A stretch of 64,000 nucleotides of DNA. It comes from Roseovarius sp. (GTDB lineage: Bacteria; Pseudomonadota; Alphaproteobacteria; Rhodobacterales; Rhodobacteraceae). Below are positions 43,910-53,188 of the stretch, piece after piece. The notes beneath the pieces were generated by a model. That model was given only the letters and a program-made list of their open reading frames with translations, was not told the origin of the DNA and ran no database searches. The stretch is from contig JARGOC010000014.1 in the NCBI GenBank assembly GCA_029212365.1, positions 47,871 to 111,870 of the forward strand, given 5' to 3'. Position 1 is the stretch's first letter. The number at the start of each line of letters is the position of its first letter. The translations under genes and the position numbers were made by a program.

Positions 43910-44045
43910 GGATCTGCCTCCCAAAGGGGAAAGGCTAGCGCATTGGGACTGTTTGGCCAAGGCCAGCGGTGACTGTGATCATTCGGGTCTGTTCTCTGGG
44001 CGTAGGCGCACAGAGCGACAATTTAGGTGGGCCGCAGTCCCAATG

Positions 44046-44073
44046 AAAAAGCCCCGCCACAATCGGGCGGGGC
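44046..44073 (-). terminator. Rho-independent terminator after the DUF6280-like gene
   Basis: On the minus strand an 8-bp GC stem (GCCCCGCC/GGCGGGGC, 7-base loop) is followed by five T residues, about 30 bp after the stop codon of the gene upstream. Confidence 0.88.
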
Positions 44074-44103
44074 CTTCAACCACAAGTGGGTTTAATCAAA
44101 GGC

Positions 44104-44424
44104 TCAGGCGGCTTCGGCCTGGGCTGCGGCATTGCGGCGTTCACTTTCCTCGCGCGACAGCGCAACGGAGGTGCGCACACCTTTGCCAACAAAATCCATC
44201 AGGCCCGAGACAACCCGCTCGTTCGGGTCGATGCCAGCACAGCTCAGCACTTCGCGACCATCACGGGAGCGCGCCCAGCGAGCGATCTGCTCGGGACCAT
44301 TGCCATATTTCTTGTCATCGGAAATGGCATCATCCAGCGCGGCCAGTACTACGGCCGCAAAAAGTTTACGCGCACGATTGCCTTGCTCAGCATTGAAGGC
44401 GGTGCCGTCAACGAAATCTTTCAT
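44104..44424 (-). CDS. DUF6280-like conserved small protein
   Basis: A 106-residue cytosolic protein with the strongly conserved-looking central stretch KKYGNGPEQIARWARSRDG and REVLSCAGIDPNERVV. I recall this family (DUF6280) from Rhodobacterales as short, single-copy and of unknown function. A good terminator follows it and the gene stands alone, divergent from efp with 217 bp between them. Confidence 0.72.
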   Translation of the reverse strand: MKDFVDGTAFNAEQGNRARKLFAAVVLAALDDAISDDKKYGNGPEQIARWARSRDGREVLSCAGIDPNERVVSGLMDFVGKGVRTSVALSREESERRNAAAQAEAA

Positions 44425-44641
44425 GTTTCGTCCTTGTTTTTATTGCTCTTGTCTTTCAGGCGTGGCGTTGTTTATGACGTTTTCTTAGCGATTCGGATAG
44501 AGCTAAAATGCATAACTCCCATGCATTAAATGCATATCTTTGCCAAATGCAGCGCAATATTTCGCCGTCTTGCCCTGCTGCCACACCCCAGATATAGGGT
44601 CAGTCAAGTTTCTATCAACCTTTTGACATGGTTTTGCCACA

Positions 44642-45205
44642 ATGCCCAAGATCAACGGAAATGAGATTCGCCCCGGAAACGTACTGGAGCACAATGGCGG
44701 TCTATGGGCCGCGGTCAAAGTCGATCATGTAAAGCCCGGCAAGGGTGGCGCATTCGCTCAGGTCGAGATGCGCAACCTGCGCAATGGCTCCAAACTGAAC
44801 GAACGCTTTCGCTCAGCGGATAAAGTTGAGCGCGTTCGACTGGAGCAGAAAGATCAGCAGTTTCTTTATGAAAACGACGGAATGCTGGTGTTTATGGACA
44901 CAGAAACTTACGAGCAGATCGAACTGCCCGCTGAAATTCTGGGTGAACGCCGCCCGTTTCTGCAAGACGGAATGACCATTCAGGTTGAGTTCCATGAGAC
45001 CGAGGCGCTGAATGCGACCTTGCCTCAGAAAGTGGTCTGCAAAGTCGTTGAGACCGAGCCGGTCGTGAAGGGCCAGACCGCCGCCAACAGTTTCAAACCG
45101 GCAGTTCTGGACAATGGCATCAAGGTTTCAGTCCCCCCATTTGTGGGTCAGGATGAGGATATCGTCGTGAACACCGAGACCATGGAATACTCCGAACGCG
45201 CCTGA
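44642..45205 (+). CDS. efp: Translation elongation factor P
   Basis: A 187-residue three-domain protein with the tip loop KPGKGGAF, placing the lysine that can be modified at residue 34. It enters the E site of ribosomes stalled on polyproline and promotes peptide bond formation. The C-terminal OB domain ends in [12 protein letters not shown], close to the family consensus. Length is standard. No modification genes (epmA/B or earP) are adjacent. Confidence 0.96.
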   Translation: MPKINGNEIRPGNVLEHNGGLWAAVKVDHVKPGKGGAFAQVEMRNLRNGSKLNERFRSADKVERVRLEQKDQQFLYENDGMLVFMDTETYEQIELPAEILGERRPFLQDGMTIQVEFHETEALNATLPQKVVCKVVETEPVVKGQTAANSFKPAVLDNGIKVSVPPFVGQDEDIVVNTETMEYSERA

Positions 45206-45236
45206 TCACACGCCCGAGGCAGAGTGTCGCAGGGCA

Positions 45237-45968
45237 CTACAGCGCGCGTTGTAACGTGGCGTCACCTGCCTGCATCATCCCTTTGGCGCGGTCAAATCGC
45301 AAATATGCAATCGCGCGATCACCCGCTTGGGTATAAAGCGTGCCGACTGCTTTGCCATTTGCGGTGATTTCAGTGCCGATCGGTGCCGCGCCATCAATAT
45401 GCACGCTCACCAGCCCTTTGCGCAGCTCGGTCTTGTGTTTCATGCGCGCGGCAATTTCCTGACCGACATAACAGCCTTTGCGGAAATCCACCCCGTTGAG
45501 CCGCTCAAACCCGGCCTCAAGGATGAAGGTGTCGGGCGTTAGCTCGATCCCGGTTTCGGGAATGCAATGCGCCACACGAATGGCATCCCAATCGGTGCCG
45601 TCATCACCGCCACCGTCGCCATAAAGCCGCCACCCCAGGGCGGGATGACGTGGATCGCTCAATGCACCTTTGGGGGCATCGCCCACCCCTCGCCGGACCT
45701 GATGGCCTGTCTCGGTAATGCTTACGTCAGCGCGTAGTTTATACATGTTCAACCGCTGTATCAGGCTGGGCGCCAATGTGGCATCCACATCCAGCAAGAT
45801 CGCTTCCCCCGCGCGCAGCAGCAGAAAATCCGCCAGATATTTGCCCTGCGGTGTCAGAAGGGCAGCATAGACCAGCCCCTGGTCCAGTTTGGCCATATCA
45901 TTTGTGACCAACCCCTGAAGGAAGCTCTCGGCATCATTGCCCGCAATCTTCAAAATGGATCGTGTCAT
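45237..45968 (-). CDS. ygfZ: Folate-binding Fe-S cluster repair protein YgfZ-like
   Basis: A 243-residue protein of the aminomethyltransferase-like fold with the family hallmark KGCYVGQE in its C-terminal half and the N-terminal FLQGLVTND. It uses tetrahydrofolate and helps repair or mature certain iron-sulfur enzymes, including the MiaB/RimO type; rimO is in this window at 56 kb, though not adjacent. ATG 45968 has AAGGGAAA upstream. The frame continues upstream but into the divergent glycosyltransferase gene. Confidence 0.88.
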   Translation of the reverse strand: MTRSILKIAGNDAESFLQGLVTNDMAKLDQGLVYAALLTPQGKYLADFLLLRAGEAILLDVDATLAPSLIQRLNMYKLRADVSITETGHQVRRGVGDAPKGALSDPRHPALGWRLYGDGGGDDGTDWDAIRVAHCIPETGIELTPDTFILEAGFERLNGVDFRKGCYVGQEIAARMKHKTELRKGLVSVHIDGAAPIGTEITANGKAVGTLYTQAGDRAIAYLRFDRAKGMMQAGDATLQRAL

Positions 45969-46035
45969 TGGCTTTCCCTTTCGGCGTTCAGGCGTAATAT
46001 AGGGGCTGCGGCGACAAGCAACAGGGGCCAATTCA

Positions 46036-46707
46036 ATGCGCGCACAGCTTTCGGTGGTAATCCCCACCTTGAACGCGGAACGCGCGTTGCCTGCCTGCCT
46101 GGCCCGGCTGATGGAAGGGATTGAGGCGGGGCTACTCCGAGAAGTGATCATCACTGATGGTGGATCAACTGATGCCACACGTGTCATGGGGGAAGACAGC
46201 GGCGCAATCTTTGTCAGCGGTGCGCCCTCGCGTGGGGGCCAACTGCGCCGTGGTGCCGCGGCATCAAGTGGCGACTGGCTGTTGATCGTGCACGCCGACT
46301 GCCTGCTGCCCGAGGGTTGGGCATCGCTTGTTATCAATCACCTTCCCACAGAGCGCCCGGCCCATTTCCGCTTGCGCTTTGATGCGCGCGGCTTGGCCCC
46401 AACACTGGTGGCTGCCTGGGCCAATCTGCGCGCGCGCCTGCTAAAGCTGCCCTACGGCGATCAGGCCTTGCTCATTTCACGCGCAGAGTATGATGCGGTG
46501 GGCGGTTATGCTGACATTCCATTGATGGAGGATGTGGCCATCGGCCGCGCTCTGGGGCACCGCCTCAGCATTCTGCCTGCGTCAATCACCACCAGTGCTG
46601 CTAAATACCAGCGTGATGGCTGGTTCAGGCGCGGCGCGCGCAATCTGATTTTGCTGATCCGCTATCATTTGGGGGCTGACCCTGAAGATTTGTTGCGCAA
46701 ATACTGA
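46036..46707 (+). CDS. Family-2 glycosyltransferase, arsenosugar-type (TIGR04283-like)
   Basis: A 223-residue GT-A glycosyltransferase with SVVIPTLNAERALPACL at the N-terminus, the DGGSTDATR nucleotide-sugar motif, and the family features SRGGQLRRGAAASSGDWLLIVHADC and a later MEDV catalytic motif. These match the short enzymes annotated as arsenosugar-biosynthesis glycosyltransferases. No arsenic-methylating or arsS gene is next to it, so the actual acceptor is uncertain. It is divergent from the ygfZ-like gene (67 bp). Confidence 0.8.
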   Translation: MRAQLSVVIPTLNAERALPACLARLMEGIEAGLLREVIITDGGSTDATRVMGEDSGAIFVSGAPSRGGQLRRGAAASSGDWLLIVHADCLLPEGWASLVINHLPTERPAHFRLRFDARGLAPTLVAAWANLRARLLKLPYGDQALLISRAEYDAVGGYADIPLMEDVAIGRALGHRLSILPASITTSAAKYQRDGWFRRGARNLILLIRYHLGADPEDLLRKY

Positions 46708-46719
46708 CCGCTCGATTTT

Positions 46720-46776
46720 AAGTATTTTCGGAAAGATGAAGTCACGGCCCCCAGCTTCATCTTTCTACAAATACTT
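46720..46776. terminator. Bidirectional terminator-like inverted repeat
   Basis: Between convergent genes, GAAAGATGAAG (46731-46741) pairs perfectly with CTTCATCTTTC (46755-46765), and outer arms AAGTATTT (46720) and AAATACTT (46769) also pair. The 14-base end TTCTACAAATACTT recurs at 57022. Confidence 0.75.
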
Positions 46777-46811
46777 CCGCCGGAGGCGCAGGTTAATCAC
46801 GCGTACAGGCC

Positions 46812-47501
46812 CTAGAATTTGGGGTTATGCGTAGCCTCATATTGATCTTGCACTTTGAGGTGATCGTATTGTGTGGCCACCCAGTCCTCAAACCCGATGG
46901 GGGAGGCGGCATTGTGAGCCTCATACAAATCAAGAATGAAATCCAGAATGCCAGTGCGTGACCATTTCAGGTGAATGTATTTCAGGCTCAGCATTTTGCG
47001 GGCTTCGGCCATGGGCCGCCCTTCAATCACCAGCAGATACAAGACGGATGCAAACCCGGCACGATCCGCCCCGGATTTGCAGTGCATCACAAACGGCTTT
47101 TCAATGTCGCGAAACGCGCGCAGCACCGCCAGAATATCATCGCGTGGGGCGGCATAGCGGGCGTGCAGGGTGCAGTTGACCAAGGTGAGGCCGAGCTGTT
47201 GGCAGCTTTCTTCCTCTACCAGATAATGCGCGGCCCCCGCCGCGCCGCGCAGATTCAGCACTGTTCTGATGCCCATCGCTTTTAGCTTCACAAACCGCTC
47301 GTGCGTGGGTTGGTTAGACCGGTATACCCCCGGCGCCACTTCCCAGAAGTTGGTCCAGAATTTGCGCAAAACCGCATGGTCAAACCACATATTATAGATA
47401 TGCGTCTTGCGTCGGTTTTCCGATGTGCTCAGGTCGGTATTGTAATGGGCGCGCTTTGCACGCTCCCAATCGCCGATCCGTTTGATGAGGTTTTTCACCA
47501 C
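46812..47501 (-). CDS. Dual-specificity/tyrosine phosphatase family protein
   Basis: A 229-residue protein with the cysteine phosphatase signature HCKSGADRAG (C-x5-R), the general-acid region LRAFRDIEKPF, and a substrate-entry motif LNLRG. It belongs to the PTP/DSP fold and could act on phosphotyrosine, phosphoinositides or lipid A/Kdo phosphates. No membrane segment. It lies alone between a convergent glycosyltransferase and a divergent aminotransferase. Confidence 0.85.
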   Translation of the reverse strand: MVKNLIKRIGDWERAKRAHYNTDLSTSENRRKTHIYNMWFDHAVLRKFWTNFWEVAPGVYRSNQPTHERFVKLKAMGIRTVLNLRGAAGAAHYLVEEESCQQLGLTLVNCTLHARYAAPRDDILAVLRAFRDIEKPFVMHCKSGADRAGFASVLYLLVIEGRPMAEARKMLSLKYIHLKWSRTGILDFILDLYEAHNAASPIGFEDWVATQYDHLKVQDQYEATHNPKF

Positions 47502-47620
47502 GCGCGCCGCTCCTTGCTGTCAGCCGCTTCCATGTAGGGGCAGGGCGGCCTGCTGGCAAGGTGATTGACGCCCGGCACATGCGGCGTAAGCTGCCTCAAA
47601 ACACAGTGGTGAGTCTTGGC

Positions 47621-48832
47621 ATGAAAAACATCCCCGGCCCCAGCTATTTGGCCACGCCCGGCCCGTCGGTGATGCCAGATGCCGTATTGCAGGCCATGCA
47701 CCGCCCCGCGCCCAACATTTATGCAGGCGAGCTGATCGATTTGACCGCCAGCCTGATCCCTGATTTGGCAAATGTGGCGCGCACGACGGGCCATGTGGCG
47801 ATCTATATCGGCAATGGCCATGCTGCATGGGAGGCCGCATTGGCCAACACGATCGCTTTGGGCGATCGGGTTCTGGTGCCTGCCACCGGCCATTTTGGCC
47901 ATGGGTGGGCAGGAATGGCCGAGGCACTGGGTGCACGGCCGCAGATCCTCGATTTTGGCAAGCAATCTCCAGTGGATGCCGCACAGGTGGAGAAGGCCCT
48001 GCGCGATGATACCTCTCATGAAATCAAGGCAGTACTGGCCACGCATGTGGATACATCCACCTCGGTGCGCAATGATATTGCCGCAATCCGCGCAGCCATG
48101 GATAGCGCAAAACACCCCGCTCTTTTGATGGTGGATTGCATTGCGTCGCTGGGCTGTGATCCCTTTGAGATGGATGCCTGGGGTGTCGATGTCATGGTCG
48201 CGGCCAGCCAGAAAGGGCTGATGGTGCCCCCCGGCCTGGCCTTTGTGTATTTCAATGACAAAGCCGCCAACATCCGCGCCAAGATGCCGCGTGTCAGCCG
48301 CTATTGGGACTGGGTGGCGCGTGCCAATCCAAATGTATTCTATGAATATTTTTGCGGCACTGCGCCCACTCATCATCTTTATGGTCTGCGTACAGCCCTT
48401 GATATGATCAAGGCCGAGGGGCTGGAGGCCGTCTGGGCCCGCCACGCCATGCTCGCCCGTACGATCTGGGCTGCGGCTGATGTTTGGAAAACCGGTGGTG
48501 CGCTGCGCTTGAACCTGAGCGAGGCCGCACATCGCAGCCACGCTGTGACGTCGCTCAGCCTGCCCTCACCACAAGGCACGCGGCTGCGCAATTGGGTTGA
48601 GACGCATATGGGCGTGACCTTGGGTATTGGCCTTGGAATGGCCGAGCCGGGCGAAGACACCGCACATGGATACTTTCGGTTTGGCCATATGGGGCATGTG
48701 AATGGTCAGATGATCATGGCGCTTTTGGGCGCAGTTGAAGCAGGCCTGACAGCCCTGAATATCCCGCATGGGACAGGCGCGTTACAGGCGGGGGCTGCTG
48801 AATTGGCTAGATCCGCCGTGCCATCCGGGTGA
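47621..48832 (+). CDS. Class V aminotransferase (serine/alanine-glyoxylate type)
   Basis: A 403-residue PLP enzyme with the cofactor lysine in AASQKGLMVPPG, an upstream VDCIASLGCDPF motif whose Asp contacts the pyridinium nitrogen, and YIGNGHAAWEAALAN near the phosphate site. It matches serine-glyoxylate/alanine-glyoxylate aminotransferases, which use glyoxylate as amino acceptor in C1 and photorespiration-like metabolism. ATG 47621 gives the usual start; an upstream frame extends 20 residues without family similarity. Its 3' end overlaps the small convergent gene by 26 bp. Confidence 0.87.
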   Translation: MKNIPGPSYLATPGPSVMPDAVLQAMHRPAPNIYAGELIDLTASLIPDLANVARTTGHVAIYIGNGHAAWEAALANTIALGDRVLVPATGHFGHGWAGMAEALGARPQILDFGKQSPVDAAQVEKALRDDTSHEIKAVLATHVDTSTSVRNDIAAIRAAMDSAKHPALLMVDCIASLGCDPFEMDAWGVDVMVAASQKGLMVPPGLAFVYFNDKAANIRAKMPRVSRYWDWVARANPNVFYEYFCGTAPTHHLYGLRTALDMIKAEGLEAVWARHAMLARTIWAAADVWKTGGALRLNLSEAAHRSHAVTSLSLPSPQGTRLRNWVETHMGVTLGIGLGMAEPGEDTAHGYFRFGHMGHVNGQMIMALLGAVEAGLTALNIPHGTGALQAGAAELARSAVPSG

Positions 48833-48983
48833 TCAGCTTGTCCAACCCATAGCCCACAACCAGCACCACGGGCAGGCCAAACGCCACCCATATGGCCATG
48901 AATATGCACAACAAATTGACCAACCCCATAATCAAAGAAGGGGTGGTGGAACTGGGGGCAGTCTCTGATTGTTCAGGTCTCAT
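48807..48983 (-). CDS. Small single-pass membrane protein, unknown
   Basis: A 58-residue frame from ATG 48983 with a polar N-terminus and one or two hydrophobic segments (LIMGLVNLLCIFMAIWVAFGLPVVLVVGYG split by a proline). It ends in a basic tail. It overlaps the convergent aminotransferase by 26 bp. The hydrophobic pattern makes it plausible, but chance cannot be excluded. Confidence 0.4.
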   Translation of the reverse strand: MRPEQSETAPSSTTPSLIMGLVNLLCIFMAIWVAFGLPVVLVVGYGLDKLITRMARRI

Positions 48984-49110
48984 GCGCAAAATTTACTGAA
49001 AATGCGTAAGGATACAGTTAAAAAATCTGCGAATGCGTTTCGCGCATAAACCTGCATCAGAGATTTTGCCCGAAACGCTTCAACGTACTGCCTGCGCAGA
49101 TGATCGCCTG

Positions 49111-50217
49111 CTAGGCGCGCGCCTGCGCCAGAGCCTCGGGCAACAGATCTGCCAGCAGCGCCATATCCTCAGCCTGCCCGCAACTGATCCGGATACAGCG
49201 GTCCTGCGGGGCGACAAACGGCATGCGGACAAACAGCCCTTGCGCGCCCAGTGCACCCAGAACTTTACGCGCAAATTCCCCGTCCTGGCCGCAATCCACA
49301 GCCACGAAATTGGTGGCCGAGGGCAGGGCGCTCAGGCCATTTGCCACAGCAATCCGGGTGATTTCCTCGCGCGATGCGGCCACTTGCGCGCGAATGCTGG
49401 CCAACCAGTCATCATCGTGCAGGGCCGCCAGCGCACCTGCCTGTGCCACCCGGTTCATACCAAAGTGATTGCGGATCTTGTCAAAGCTGGTGATCAGGTC
49501 AGGCGCGCCCATGGCATAGCCCACGCGGGCGCCTGCCATCCCGTACCCCTTTGAAAACGTGCGCATTCTGATCACTCGTGGATCATTCACATCAATCTGC
49601 GGTACGGCCGTTTCGGGGGCAAACTCCACATAGGCCTCATCCAGCAACAACAAACACCCATCGGGAATATCGCTCAAAGCTGCCTCAATCATTGCACCAT
49701 CATGCCAGGTGCCCATCGGATTGTCCGGATTGGCAAAATAGATCAGCTTGGCGTCCACCTCTGCGGCTTTGGCACATAGTGCTGTCAGGTCCTCGTGATC
49801 ATCCCGGTAGGGTACCTTGTGCAACACCCCGCCAAAGCCCGACACATGATAGTTAAAAGTGGGATAGGCCCCGTTTGAGGTGACCACATGATCGCCAGCC
49901 CCCACCAGCAGCCGCACCAAATAACCCAGCAATCCGTCAATACCTTCGCCCACAACAATATGGCCGGGCGTGATGCCCAGCTTTGCCGCTAGCGCGTGGC
50001 GCAAATCATGGCTGGCAGAGTCGCCATACATCCAGATATCGCCCGCAGTGGCCTGCATCGCGGCAATGGCGGCAGGCGAGGGGCCAAAGACATTTTCATT
50101 GGCGCCAAGACGTGCGGCAAAGGGCGCGCCACGGCTGCGTTCTTGCTCCTCGGGGCCGACAAACGGCACGGTGGCAGGCAAGGATTGGGCGAGGGGTGTG
50201 TATCGGGGTCCGGTCAT
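49111..50217 (-). CDS. Class I/II aminotransferase, histidinol-phosphate type
   Basis: A 368-residue PLP enzyme with substrate loop RLGANENVFGPSP, a glycine-rich phosphate motif VVGEGIDGLLG, the NPDNPMGT motif and the cofactor lysine in TFSKGYGMAGARVGYA. It resembles HisC and its paralogues acting on aromatic or histidinol-phosphate substrates. Rhodobacterales carry a separate hisC, so this may be a paralogue of broader specificity; no symbol is given. It is a monocistronic gene as far as visible. Confidence 0.85.
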   Translation of the reverse strand: MTGPRYTPLAQSLPATVPFVGPEEQERSRGAPFAARLGANENVFGPSPAAIAAMQATAGDIWMYGDSASHDLRHALAAKLGITPGHIVVGEGIDGLLGYLVRLLVGAGDHVVTSNGAYPTFNYHVSGFGGVLHKVPYRDDHEDLTALCAKAAEVDAKLIYFANPDNPMGTWHDGAMIEAALSDIPDGCLLLLDEAYVEFAPETAVPQIDVNDPRVIRMRTFSKGYGMAGARVGYAMGAPDLITSFDKIRNHFGMNRVAQAGALAALHDDDWLASIRAQVAASREEITRIAVANGLSALPSATNFVAVDCGQDGEFARKVLGALGAQGLFVRMPFVAPQDRCIRISCGQAEDMALLADLLPEALAQARA

Positions 50218-50318
50218 GACAGGCAGCTAACGGTATTGATGCTGGGCGTGCAAGCCCTTGAAACATGCGATTTGGGCACATAGATGAGAACGGTTCGCAA
50301 CTAAACAGGGTAGACCCC

Positions 50319-50483
50319 ATGCCAGACCTATCACGCCGTGGTTTTATTGCGGCGGCCATCGCCGCCGGCACTGTCCGGTCCTTGCCCACGCTGGCCTCAA
50401 AGGTGGGCAGTCGGCGTGTTTTGACGCTGGTTTATGACAAATCTCTGGGCATGATGCGCGCCGTCGAAAAGCTCGTGCCCTGA
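50319..50483 (+). CDS. Short twin-arginine-leader protein
   Basis: A 54-residue frame from ATG 50319 with a Tat-type leader (DLSRRGFIAAAIAAGTVRS) and a short basic remainder (KVGSRRVLTLVYDKSLGMMR). It has CAGGG upstream. I do not know the family; it could be a tiny exported factor or the remnant of a larger Tat substrate. It lies between an aminotransferase and an enoyl-CoA hydratase gene. Confidence 0.45.
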   Translation: MPDLSRRGFIAAAIAAGTVRSLPTLASKVGSRRVLTLVYDKSLGMMRAVEKLVP

Positions 50484-50540
50484 CGTCGCACTGGCGCGCG
50501 CGCCAAAAATGCGGTTTCATTCGATCAAAGGAGATCGCTC

Positions 50541-51323
50541 ATGGCCCGCGTTACCACTGAAATCACCGATCATATCGCCCATGTCACCCTGACACGGGGC
50601 GACAAGATGAACGCCGTTGATCCTGAAATGGCCGAGGCGATTGTTGCAGCTGGTCAGGCCCTGATGCAGGCAGATATTCGCGCTGTGGTGCTGTCAGGCG
50701 AAGGCAAATCCTTTTGCGCCGGCCTTGACGTGATGAGTTTTGCACAACTGGCCGCCGGTGATCCTGAGGGCGTGGTGATGCCACGCAGCCACGGCAATAC
50801 CAATCTGTTTCAGGAAGTCGCCATGGTCTGGCGCAAACTGCCGGTGCCGGTGATTGCGGCGCTGCACGGCGCAGTTTATGGCGCCGGGTTTCAGCTGGCT
50901 TTGGGGGCTGATATGCGCATCGCTGCTTTGGATGCACGCCTTGCGGTGATGGAGATGAAATGGGGCTTGATCCCAGATATGGGCGGCATGGTGTTGCTGC
51001 CGCAGCTCACCCGCTCAGACGTGATCCGCCAGTTGACCTATTCCGCCGAGCCAATCACAGCCGAGCAGGGCGAACGCTGGGGTTTGGTGACGGAACTGTC
51101 TGATGACCCTGTTGCGCGGGCACAGGCCATTGCGGCCGGAATTGCCGCGCGCAGCCCCTCGGCCATTCGTGCCGCGAAACGGCTGATCGCAGTGGCCGAA
51201 AGCGGCGCGGGCGAAGATGCCGTTCTGCTGGCGGAAAGCCGCGAACAGGCGGATCTGATCGGCAAACCGCATCAAATGGAAGTGATCGCCGCCAATATGG
51301 CAAAGCGCGCGCCGACCTTTTGA
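50541..51323 (+). CDS. Enoyl-CoA hydratase/isomerase (crotonase) family protein
   Basis: A 260-residue crotonase-fold enzyme with oxyanion-hole motifs GEGKSFCAGLD and ALHGAVYGAGFQLALGADMRIA. The second catalytic acid usual in hydratases appears replaced by the WGLIPDMGGMVLLPQL context, more typical of isomerase-like members. Substrates are acyl-CoA thioesters. An AAAGGAGA ribosome site lies upstream of ATG 50541. Symbol withheld because the family is large. Confidence 0.87.
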   Translation: MARVTTEITDHIAHVTLTRGDKMNAVDPEMAEAIVAAGQALMQADIRAVVLSGEGKSFCAGLDVMSFAQLAAGDPEGVVMPRSHGNTNLFQEVAMVWRKLPVPVIAALHGAVYGAGFQLALGADMRIAALDARLAVMEMKWGLIPDMGGMVLLPQLTRSDVIRQLTYSAEPITAEQGERWGLVTELSDDPVARAQAIAAGIAARSPSAIRAAKRLIAVAESGAGEDAVLLAESREQADLIGKPHQMEVIAANMAKRAPTF

Positions 51324-51372
51324 AGGGGCGCCTGCGACGCATCTCAATCAGCAGTTAACAGGCCCCGGTCTG

Positions 51373-52068
51373 CTAACCGGTTTTCGCTGCAATCCGGTGG
51401 TACATATGCGTGAAGGTCGCCGCCCCCAATATGGGGATGATCAGATTGATCAGCGGAATACTCAGCGGCATGGCCATCAGCACACCTGCCAACCAGATCT
51501 TTCCCAGGTGTTTACGGCGCAAGGCCTTGGCGGCCTCACGTCCGATGCGGCGCATGGCGGCCAATTGGAAATACTCCAACCCCAACAGCAAACCGTTCAT
51601 TCCCCAAAAAATGAACAGCGCCGCAGGTGGGAACATCCCATAGAGAATCAGTGCCAGAACATTGGCCGCAATAATTACCCCCAGAAAATTCACCGTATCG
51701 CGTACAGCGTCCCAGCGCGGCTGCTTTGGCGCTTCGGGCAATTCAGGATAATGGCGCGCCTCAACCGCGCGTGCCACGTCCTCCAAAAACAAGGATGTGA
51801 TCGCCGAAGCAACGGGCACCATCAAAAAGACCGACATAAGCAACATCAACCCAAAGCTGGACCAGCCCAACAGGTCGTCGATCCATGTCACCTCGCCAAT
51901 CAATGGCAGGGTTGTGGTGTCGCCTATCATGCTTTGCAAAAATAGCAGGAACACCGCATAGACCGCCACCAGCAAGGCAATGGTCAAGCCAATGCCAATC
52001 AACAGCACCCGGCGAAAACTGCGGTCGGTAATCTGAGCAAGAGCTTTGAAAAAGCTGTTGAAAATCAT
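51373..52068 (-). CDS. EI24/CysZ-like membrane protein
   Basis: A 231-residue inner-membrane protein with about five hydrophobic helices and the family blocks ITSLFLEDVARAVEARHYP and RRKHLGKIWLAGVLMAMPLSIP. EI24-domain proteins include the sulfate transporter CysZ, but the alphaproteobacterial branch is uncharacterised. ATG 52068 overlaps the TGA of the nitroreductase gene upstream (ATGA), so the two are translated together. Confidence 0.85.
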   Translation of the reverse strand: MIFNSFFKALAQITDRSFRRVLLIGIGLTIALLVAVYAVFLLFLQSMIGDTTTLPLIGEVTWIDDLLGWSSFGLMLLMSVFLMVPVASAITSLFLEDVARAVEARHYPELPEAPKQPRWDAVRDTVNFLGVIIAANVLALILYGMFPPAALFIFWGMNGLLLGLEYFQLAAMRRIGREAAKALRRKHLGKIWLAGVLMAMPLSIPLINLIIPILGAATFTHMYHRIAAKTG

Positions 52069-52643
52069 GATGATACCCAAGTGATTATCTGCTCCGGGTC
52101 CGGGCGTGGACGCTCTGGCGGGGCGCTGCTTTCGGTTGCGATATGAATGAAGCCTGCAATGCGCTCATGTGGGTCAAGGCCCAGGGCCTTTTGCGCAAAA
52201 ACGTGGTCGTGGCTGGCCCATCCGCTCAGCCAATTGGCGCCCCAGCCGCTGGCCAGCGCTCCATTCAGCAGCGCCAGACAAACCGCGCCAGCAGAATAGC
52301 TCTGCTCAATCGGGGGCACTTTTTGAGATGGCTTTTGCACCTCAATCACGGCCACCGCCAAATGCGCATCGCCAAATTGGCTGCGAGCCTTGGCGATCTC
52401 TTCGTCCGAGCGACCAAGAGCAGGACCACGCGTGCTGACCTCATCTGCCAGTCGCAACAGGGCATCACGCTCCAGCACGATCAGGCGCCAGGGCTCTAGC
52501 TTGCCGTGATCGGGGCTGCGCAGGGCGGCTTGCAATATCGGGGCTAACTCTGTGCGTGTGGGCACAGGCAAACCAAGGGTTTTGGCCGGGCGTGAGCGGC
52601 GCGACAGCAAAAAGGCAAGGGCGTCAGGATTGGGCTGGGGCAT
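52065..52643 (-). CDS. Nitroreductase-family flavoprotein (YdjA type)
   Basis: A 192-residue FMN enzyme with LLSRRSRPAK at the N-terminus, the RSPDHGKLEPWRLIVL substrate/FMN motif and GWGANWLSGWASHD in the C-terminal half, as in the small YdjA-like nitroreductases. It reduces nitro groups or quinones with NAD(P)H. Two closely spaced starts exist (GTG 52649 and ATG 52643). The stop is coupled to the EI24 gene. Confidence 0.88.
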   Translation of the reverse strand: MPQPNPDALAFLLSRRSRPAKTLGLPVPTRTELAPILQAALRSPDHGKLEPWRLIVLERDALLRLADEVSTRGPALGRSDEEIAKARSQFGDAHLAVAVIEVQKPSQKVPPIEQSYSAGAVCLALLNGALASGWGANWLSGWASHDHVFAQKALGLDPHERIAGFIHIATESSAPPERPRPDPEQIITWVSS

Positions 52644-52774
52644 GGGCACCTGTCAGAAATATGTTTGGGTTACATGTCAGGCCAGGGCAGGCCATGGTCA
52701 AGAGATTTCAGCGCATAGTGAACGAAAGACAGTGATCCAAAGGAATGGCTGCGCCATGCTGTTTATGTTTGAAT

Positions 52775-52791
52775 GGGGGACGCTGTCCCCC
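52775..52791. repeat. GC hairpin of a dispersed Rhodobacterales-type intergenic repeat
   Basis: GGGGGAC/GTCCCCC with a three-base loop, followed by CCCCCTGGGATATTTCGGGC. This resembles terminator-like intergenic repeats I recall as common in this order. It lies in the gap after the minus-strand gene at 52830. Confidence 0.5.
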
Positions 52792-52829
52792 AAACCCCCT
52801 GGGATATTTCGGGCAAGAAGATGGGAACG

Positions 52830-53069
52830 TTAGCTGCCTGTCCGCACGCGTTGATAGACGCCCTCGGGCAAATCAAGTGCTGCCCCCAGATCAGACAGCT
52901 GGGTCATCGTCAGTGTGACTTTTTGAACGGTGTCAGTGCGGGGGTCATATTGCTCCAGCGTGACGCATTCTTCAAAGGCGTTGATCACCACATCTTCAGA
53001 CAGCGGCGCCTTGCCCTCATCCACGAGGGTTATCACAGTGGAATCAAATTCGTGCTCAATGGAAAACAT
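52830..53069 (-). CDS. Conserved small protein, unknown
   Basis: A 79-residue protein starting at ATG 53069 (MFSIEHEFDSTVITLVDEG). It has a beta-rich N-terminus and the conserved-looking end LPEGVYQRVRTGS. I have seen proteins of this form in roseobacter genomes without a function. It is divergent from the M48 protease gene. Confidence 0.6.
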   Translation of the reverse strand: MFSIEHEFDSTVITLVDEGKAPLSEDVVINAFEECVTLEQYDPRTDTVQKVTLTMTQLSDLGAALDLPEGVYQRVRTGS

Positions 53070-53188
53070 GTGCAAACCTTAGCGGCTTGGCAGGTCTTTG
53101 CAAGGTCGCGCAAGCGTGACAAGCGGGGGCTGGTAGTGTCGTCAAACCCTGCTAAATTGGGGCAAGGCAAGAAAAGCGGAGACAAGCA

